Assembly: GCF_950023065.1 (NCBI RefSeq)
Contig: NC_088679.1
Span: forward strand, 24,180,001-24,244,000
Length of the DNA stretch: 64,000 nt
Source: Planococcus citri
Taxonomy: Eukaryota > Arthropoda > Insecta > Hemiptera > Pseudococcidae
Direction: 5' to 3'
The position numbers were made by a program, and so were the translations under genes. Position 1 is the stretch's first letter; the number at the start of each line of letters is the position of its first letter. Of the stretch, positions 57,701 through 64,000 are shown one piece after another. Below the pieces are notes generated by a model. The model worked only from the letters and a program-made list of their open reading frames with translations. It was not told the origin of the DNA and searched no databases.

Positions 57701-59056
57701 TAGTGGGTCATTCCACATCAATTGGACCAAGAAGTGGTATAGGGGGATTCGGCGATTTTTTTGAAATTTTTCAGAATTAATGCTTCTACTAAAAAGCGCA
57801 TCTGACCAAAAAAAAATCGAAAAAATAGGGGGAAAATCGCATCTGGTACAGAGCCGCCAGGGGGTGTCAAAGTTTTCAGTGAACCAAAAATATCATCCAT
57901 TTCAGCAGTGGATTACTCGATAACCGCGATACCAACCAAAATGGAACATTTTCCCATAGTTAGGGGTTTTGAAAAGATTTTTGGTGATATCTTAAAAACC
58001 ATTGTTGCCACTTTTTTTCGTACAAAAAATTAGCTCAAAAAGTTTCAAAACGTAGTTTTTACATCGTTCCGACTCTAAAAAATTCTGAAAAAAATATATT
58101 ATGGACAACTTTTCATGCTGAGCAACATATTGAAAAATTAAGATGGTAACATGTTGCAAAGTTGATTTTAAAAAATTTAAAGTTTGCGATAAAATGCGAA
58201 TTATTGATGGAAAACTTGAAAAAAAGTTTTGATAGGTGAAGTTGACCCATTTGACTCCTATTTTTACGTATCTGTTGAAAAAGTTGAAAAAAAACACTTT
58301 CACTCGATGCAATGAACTCCTCCCAAAAAAATCACAATTCAAAAAAATTCAAAAAATGAACGAATTTTTATTTTTTTGTTATGAGTGTAATTTTTATCAA
58401 TTTTTTCATGAAATACGTCAGAAAGAGGTCAAAATAAGACAACTGAATAAATTCAAACTTTTTTTGTTGTTTGAAATTGAAAATTGAATTTTTTCGAGTT
58501 TTGATTTTTTGTGAGGAGTTCATTTCATCGATTGAAAGGATTTTTCAACTTTTTCAACAGATACGTAAAAATAGGCGTCAAATGAGTCAACTTCACCTAT
58601 TAAAACTTTTTTTCATGTTTTAAATCAAAAAATCGCATTTTTTCGCAAATTTATAATTTTTTAAACAAACTTTGCAACATGTTACCATCCCAATTTTTTA
58701 ATATGTTGTTCAGCATGAAATGTTGTCCATAATATATTTTTTTCAGAATTTTTCAAGAGTCGGAACGATGTAAAAACTACGTTTTGAAACTTTTTGAGCC
58801 AATTTTTTGTACGAAAAAAAGTAGCAACACTGATTTTTATGATATCACCAAAAAGCCTTTCAAAACCCCTATGGGAAAATGTTCCATTTTGGTTGGTATC
58901 GCGGTTATCGAGTAATCCACTGCTTAAATGGATGATATTTTTGGTTCACTGAAAACTTTGACACCCCCTGGCGGCTCTGTACCAGATGCGATTTTCCCCC
59001 TATTTTTTCGATTTTTTTTTGGTCAGATGCGCTTTTTAGTAGAAGCATTAATTCTT

Positions 59057-59981
59057 ACCCACTTGCGCTTTTCGGTTGTTTAAAATTCCGAATGTGTTCC
59101 TAAAATTGAAAGAATTTGAAAGATACAATCTGATGAACGAACGAACGAATTATTTTTATTACGTACCTAACATACCTAAACAATTGAAACAAGTTAAATA
59201 TTTTTTTTTTTGCGATTCAACATCGCTATTTTTTCTATGTATTGCAATCGCGTTATTACATCTTCCTGGTATTCTGCCCAAACTTTCTCCATTTTTTCCC
59301 ATTTTTCTGCTTCCTTCTTCACCTGTTCTACGTTTCCTTGGCGTATTTTTGCGATTTTCAGCTCTGATTCGACCTGCATATCTTTCAGGCTTTCGATTAC
59401 TATCCATATGGATGGATGCTTATTATAGAAATCGCGGCATTGTGCGTCTGATGGAACGAGTCTGCCGCGTTGATTCTGCCGCGTTCGTCCTCCGATTTCG
59501 GCTTTTTGGGGTTTCTGCCCAAAATTCAATTATTTAAAGTATTAATATTATTATTTCTTAATTTTTTTATATACTCTCGTAGGTACTGTCTACATACACG
59601 GTAATGGTAATCCTCCATCTGGACTCACCAAGGGGAGACCGCTATGGTTTCGTAAATTTTGTATAAAAATTCATTATTCATTTTCAAAAACAGAAAAAAA
59701 AACAAATTAAATTATATTTTTTGCAAAAAATCAACTCGGAAAAAATAGAAATCAAAAAAAAATTGCTGCAGGAGGTCTCAATCGATCTGCGTACCTTCCG
59801 CACAGTAATCCAATATCAACGCCATAAAAGAACGACTTTGCACAAACATACTCGTACTAGCAAAATTTCCAAACTTTGAGAACCCCTGAAATTGGTTTTT
59901 AAGAAGCGCAAGTGGTATTTAAAGAAGCAGGCTTGGAAAAGCGCAGCTGGTCAAAAAAAAATTGGACGAAAAGCGCAAGTG
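59057..59981. mobile_element. Small MULE-like element nested in foldback copy 2
   Basis: Perfect 16-bp ends ccacttgcgcttttcg (59,059) and cgaaaagcgcaagtgg (ending 59,981) bound about 0.92 kb. Additional subterminal copies occur near the right end (aagaagcgcaagtgg at 59,899 and aaaagcgcagctgg at 59,938). The interior has a minus-strand fragment resembling the C-terminus of a MULE-family transposase. Inserted DNA separates the F1 right arm from its terminus, confirming mobility. No clear 8-10 bp target duplication was found. Confidence 0.7.
59194..59529 (-). pseudogene. MULE-type transposase C-terminal fragment
   Basis: The minus-strand frame reads FYNKHPSIWIVIESLKDMQV, continues with Glu/Lys-rich helical sequence (QVKKEAEKWEKMEKVW), and ends with YQEDVITRLQYIEKIA. 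The order of HPxIWxxIExLK, a coiled helical stretch and Y...YLxxIA is typical of the C-terminal tail of FLYWCH/MULE-type transposases in insects. It is about 111 codons with no catalytic domain. It lies inside the TIRs of the 59,057-59,981 element, which fits its origin as an internally deleted MULE. The opposite-strand frame of 153 codons (59,076-59,537) is its shadow. Confidence 0.55.
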
Positions 59982-60144
59982 GAAATCACCGCCCCCCCTG
60001 GCTGTTTTTAAAAATGGGCTGGAGGGCTGCGATTTGCGCCATTGGTCATTCCTTCGGTAGGTCTTTCCGCAGGAAAAATTTCAAAAAAAATCGCCGAACT
60101 CCCCTACCACTTCTTGGTCTAATTGACGCGGAATGACCATAGTG

Positions 60145-62270
60145 TGATTATCATACAAAATGTGACAGAAAATTCACAGCTCATCGTCCAACGTTCAGAT
60201 ATATGTAGTCTCGAAGAAGAATCTTCAATTCGAAACACACAGACACCCTTTTATAGGCTAATGGGCTCCGTTGTCAAGAATGTAGAAAGAAAAACCAACA
60301 GTTTTTCGCTCCACACAGTACACGTACAAGTATAGAAAATAATTGAAATTCCGTGACATATATTCTCCTTCCAAAAAAAAAAAGAAGAAAAAAAAGTACA
60401 TACAAAAATAATAAATAAATCCACGTTGCCAATTTCTATGGTATTTTAATAGGACGTGGAGTAAAAAAAAAAAGGCGAAGAAAAAAAACGCGATCGCGAG
60501 ACGCATGCAATGTGACACGATGAAAATGAAAATCGCGGGCGCGGAAAAACAAGCCAACTCGTACGTATACGAGGAGAACGAGAGAATTGCGAAAATTGTA
60601 CGCGTCGTCGTCGTGAAAAGCGAGTAAGGTCGGGACTACGACGACCTACAGAGTAATGGATGAGGAGTAGAAGGGTTAAAACATGGCATTTAACGTTTTT
60701 TATTGATACGAATAAATGCTCGGAGGATCTATTATCTGCGAACACGATGATAATCTGAAATATATAGTTTTGGCCGTATAGATAAATGGCGCTTGTTCGA
60801 TTTCGTTTTGATAATTCACATTTTATTCGACGGAATAGTATAGTTTAGTGGGAGGTAGGCGAGTAGAGGTGGGAATGGACGCGAAGAGCAGCAGATTCTG
60901 AGGTATGGGACATTTCCTGGGAGTGAATTTCCATTCGAACGACGACAATAGTCGGAATGCAATTAATCTTACCGGTGCGACTTTTATTATTCACGGGGGG
61001 TTATTTTTAAACGAACGATGAAATTCTAGTATATATGTATGTATAAAATAGTGTAGTACTATGTGTGTGCACCGCTCTCTTTCTTTCATACTCTCGGTGT
61101 GTGCTAAGTACTTACGTTGCTTGCTGATGACATACTAGGTATCGCAGCTATTTAAGCAGCTCTCGAATACACGACGAAGACCAGTCCAATGCTCACATAC
61201 TGTACTCGAACGTAGCTACGTAATTATATTACTAGAACGTAAGTACTTATGAATTTTACGCAAGTAGTGTAAAATTGTCATTTCAGGGTATCTACGTGAA
61301 ATAAAATAAGGTTACATTATTACCCAGCAGCGTTAACTTATTATAGACATCCACTAATCGAGCCACCTTCGTAATATTGCTCGAAGAAGGGTAATCAACT
61401 CTTCATTAGATTCATATTGCACGTACTTGAATGGCCAACCTATGGTAGATGACCTGGTCAGTAACATGACGCTGATACGACGACGACGACCGACGACGTG
61501 CTATCCCTAACCATATAAAAAAAGGTCTGTTCTCACACCCTTCTTCGATCTGAACCTGTATAAGTAATGGGTTTAAAAGAACACGCGTCGTAGTTGTGAT
61601 TTCTTGGTCGTATACTTTATGAAACGCTGCTCCTAGGTACGTAATTAACAAGTTAACAATTTAATTAACGAGTTGGGCTCCGGCAACCTTCCTTGTTCGT
61701 TGCAGAGCCTACCCTTACGTTAGTCGAATCGATTAGTCTACGTGGTCATATTATCCTTATATAACTACTATGAAATTATTACACGACGTAAACTGCCGCT
61801 TGCTCGTAATAAAAATTAATTACCGGTATTCATCAGGCCCGAAATGTTGTCCTTCCTGGTATTTTTTTTCGCGTAAAAAATCCCTAATTTGACGTACAAA
61901 CTAACGGTAGGTAACCTTAATTAGGTAATATTTTCAAGAAAAAATAGATACGCCTTATATTATTTTTGGATGGAGGAAGTTGCGGTGTTTTTTTTTTTTT
62001 TTAATGAAAATTGAAATAATTAGAGCGAGATGAAAGTAAAACAAACAAGTTGACATTGATTTTTGTTGTTGAGCTGTTCGGACGCTCGCTCTGGAGGGAA
62101 GTCGAGATGAAATTTAGTTCAAGGTTTTCTTGCGTTTTTTTTAAATGTATTTTTTTATATTTGAAGATATGGTTATTGCTCGAAATATCAAAAAACAGTA
62201 CATTTTCTCAGAATTATTCTTAAAGTCCATTCTCTTGGAATTATTCTTTAAAAATCACACAAAACAGTAA
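60145..62270. other. Comparatively unique DNA, no gene proven
   Basis: The part 60,480-61,480 has many CG words and few repeats. No frame resembles a known protein. A gtacgtac-rich stretch lies around 61,220-61,640. It may be regulatory or intronic DNA of a gene outside the window. Confidence 0.35.
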
Positions 62271-62290
62271 TTTTTTCAACATTTTTTTCG

Positions 62291-62650
62291 TTAGTAAGTA
62301 TACATTATATATAAAAAAATAACAAAAAATCTCAAAACTTTATCAATTTTTTCAAAATTATTCTTAAAAATACCGAGTTGTTTGGAGAATTTTAAAACAT
62401 TGTCTTCCTTGTGCTCAGCATCCAATAGAGAAAATTTTACTTCAGCTAGCACATCAGTTGTGGTGGTTGTATCAAGAGACAAAATATACTCCGAAATAAT
62501 CATTGAGTTCAGGCTCTGATGACCACCTGATATAGCATTGCAAAGTCCACATGTATTCAGGAATTGTGTGGAATCACTGAATGCCGACCAAGTTACCATG
62601 TTTTTTTCTACATTTTTAATGGTCCACAAAGTGAAAGATACTATGATCAT
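62291..62650 (-). other. Unrecognised minus-strand frame
   Basis: A frame of about 119 codons has better complexity than average (STQFLNTCGLCNAISGGHQS, then TDVLAEVKFSLLDAEHKEDN). It lies downstream of the DUF7869-like fragment on the same strand and could be its decayed C-terminal region, but I cannot match it to the family. Confidence 0.3.
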
Positions 62651-62883
62651 TTGGAACTAAGGCTTTTGTGATTGAATCTGATGTAGAGGCACTTGGTTAA
62701 CTAATCTTGGTGGTGAAGCGGGTAGGTCAAATAATTATTTTTTTCAAACACTATAAAATGAGAAAATAAAGCAAATAATGGTGTAAGTTGAATTTTCAAT
62801 AACACTATACATACATATACACTATAGGTACTACACAATAATCCTTCGAAATATTCGCGGTTAATAAAAGCGAACATTTTCAG

Positions 62884-62925
62884 AACTCTGTAACGTTACA
62901 GTTACAGTTAACGATACAGAGTTGG
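62884..62925. repeat. Short hairpin with GTAACGTTAC words
   Basis: The ends aactctgtaacgtt and aacgatacagagtt are complementary with one mismatch and enclose acagttacagtt. It lies just downstream of the DUF7869-like remnant on the transposase-sense strand and could be an element end. It shares the GTAACG word with the array at 12.4-12.9 kb. Confidence 0.5.
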
Positions 62926-63269
62926 AAACTGGCAACACTGAAGATGTCCTGTTGTCAAGTCATTCTTTTTCAATCTCACCAACATGGGTTTGGACTGGTA
63001 GGAGTTTTGGTTTTTGAGAATTGAAGGAAATGATATTTTTGTTCATTACGTTGTGTGGCTGATAGCTGTCCACAAATGATTAACTCATCCACACTTTTTT
63101 AGAATTTCTTTGGAATCTCCGTATCTTCAAGTATCGCGCATACCACATTTCGTAGTATTGACTAAAGAATCAGCCAGTGACTTATGGTCAAATCTGCTCC
63201 AATCTTTTTGGTACAGCATCAAGTTACCTTGGTCCTTCAAGATTTTGTGATAACCCATTGGGGTTATTA

Positions 63270-63475
63270 TTTCGTTGCGTTTCCGTGTAGTTGCTTTTCG
63301 ATTCGCCCAAAAACTCTGTCAGCTGGTAAGTACGAGTGCCCCACAATAGGAAATGTCACTATTATTGTTTTAAAGGAGCAAACTGCTCGAGTTTACATAC
63401 ACTAACAAAGTACATAGATAACATATCGCACTATTCTTGTTCTGCCCTGGGCACGAATCACAGTAAAGATGCAAT
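63270..63475 (-). pseudogene. DUF7869-like transposon protein remnant
   Basis: Two minus-strand pieces follow in order. At 63,475-63,370 the frame reads HLYCDSCPGQNKNSAICYLC. At 63,359-63,270, in another frame, it reads FPIVGHSYLPADRVFGRIEK. The combination of DSCxGQNKN and then (V/G)HSxLPxDRxFGxIEK is the hallmark of DUF7869-type proteins found in insect mobile elements. A frame change and stops between the pieces show decay. The upstream region (63,480-63,640) retains only weakly open sequence. Confidence 0.65.
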
Positions 63476-63499
63476 TTCGAATATTTTCTTAATTTACAT

Positions 63500-64000
63500 C
63501 GCGTCTTGATTCGCATTCAGAAATTTATTAGCGCCGAACAACTTTTTTTCGCGAGTTTTCTGATGACTTCGTCAGCATCATGGTGAGTGAAGGCCATACT
63601 ATAGGGTGTTCAGGGACTGGCAGTACAAACTTCAGATTTGGATGTAAGTAACCCCAGTACGAGTAATAAAACGTACATAAATAAAGAAGTTGCCTATCTT
63701 GAAAATTGAAGGAGCAAAATATGTTTCAAAAGCTAAGAGTGAAAATCCAATTTTGACCATGGGAGTTAGTATAGTACTTTGAAAAATGAACAAAATTATA
63801 ATTATATGTATTTGGATTATGACTTTTCGCCTACCCATTCAAATTGAAGAGGCTACAAATGATTTTTTATTTCAAAAAATTGCGACAAAAAAATATAGTC
63901 GGAAATGAATACTACCTACCTCAAAAAATGAACAAATTTTGTTATGATCATTTTTTTTCTTGCTCTAAAATTTAAAAAGTTTTTGAAGCTAAACAATTTT
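63500..64000. other. No further gene seen to the window end
   Basis: The sequence is AT-rich with short unconvincing frames. Part of it may be decayed upstream coding sequence of the DUF7869-like remnant. Confidence 0.3.

Larger units (their letters stand above)
57705..60138. mobile_element. Outer foldback element (family F1, copy 2), split by a MULE-like insertion
   Basis: It starts gggtcattccacatcaattg gaccaagaagtgg and ends, inverted, ccacttcttggtctaattga cgcggaatgacc. TAGTG stands next to both ends (with one extra base on the right), a possible target copy. Inner arms from 57,772 to 59,056 are complementary around 58,414, for example tgcttctactaaaaagcgca (57,780) against tgcgctttttagtagaagca (59,026). 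The right terminal part (60,000-60,138) is separated from its arm by the insertion at 59,057-59,981. It shares both ends and arm text with the element at 35,321-40,692. It has no coding capacity. Confidence 0.85.

Noticed and set aside
59076..59537. 153-codon plus-strand frame
   Set aside because: It is antisense to the MULE-like C-terminal fragment, whose motifs are on the minus strand.

Overview
This is a strongly AT-rich, non-coding eukaryotic window dominated by transposable-element wreckage. It has many homopolymer runs, no bacterial-type operons, no rRNA or tRNA that I can support, and no intact protein-coding gene. The recognisable fragments are transposases and retroelement pieces of types common in arthropods: mariner, piggyBac, Mutator-like (MULE), a TNP2/DUF4218-like family, a DUF7869-like protein and Ty1/copia. 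Together with the AT-rich texture, frequent taggtacctac-like motifs and no obvious CpG loss, they suggest an insect, possibly a hemipteran. That assignment is inference only.

Layout. 1-3.6 kb: mostly unique AT-rich DNA with a three-copy 54-bp tandem repeat. 3.6-4.4 kb: two foldback elements. 7.6-8.2 kb: an imperfect palindrome. 10.6-13.6 kb: decayed TNP2-like transposase pieces, apparently interrupted by a copia Gag piece, followed by a block packed with GTAAC/GTTAC motifs. 16.8-18.6 kb: a transposon-like unit with terminal inverted repeats of more than 200 bp, carrying reading frames I do not recognise. 19.2-22.6 kb: comparatively unique DNA. 22.7-24.0 kb: a large palindrome. 24.4-29.1 kb: mostly unique DNA. 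29.17-30.31 kb: a terminal-inverted-repeat (TIR) element holding 120-bp tandem repeats. 31.3-32.4 kb: a 550-bp tandem duplication. 32.4-35.3 kb: unique DNA.

35.3-40.7 kb is a Russian-doll nest: an outer foldback element is split by a piggyBac-like element, which is split by an element full of ACTGATTC repeats, which contains a palindromic MITE and a hairpin. 42.6-43.3 kb holds a second TNP2-like remnant. 43.7-48.3 kb is a TIR-bounded unit of about 4.5 kb with nested MITEs and a foldback. 48.5-50.7 kb has a possible BED-finger fragment, a copia reverse-transcriptase fragment and a mariner transposase remnant. 53.2-54.4 kb has a MULE domain fragment and a degenerate copy of the 22.7-24 kb palindrome family. 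55.08-55.30 kb is the best candidate for a host coding exon. 55.74-57.31 kb is a nearly perfect palindromic element with TA/TATA flanks. 57.7-60.1 kb is a second copy of the outer foldback family, split by a small MULE-like element. 63.2-63.5 kb is a DUF7869-like remnant.

There is no pathway here. What links the parts is repeated nesting of DNA transposons and an unusual number of long foldback (self-complementary) elements, which would give hairpin RNA if transcribed. All alignments were made by eye, so boundaries are approximate unless stated otherwise.
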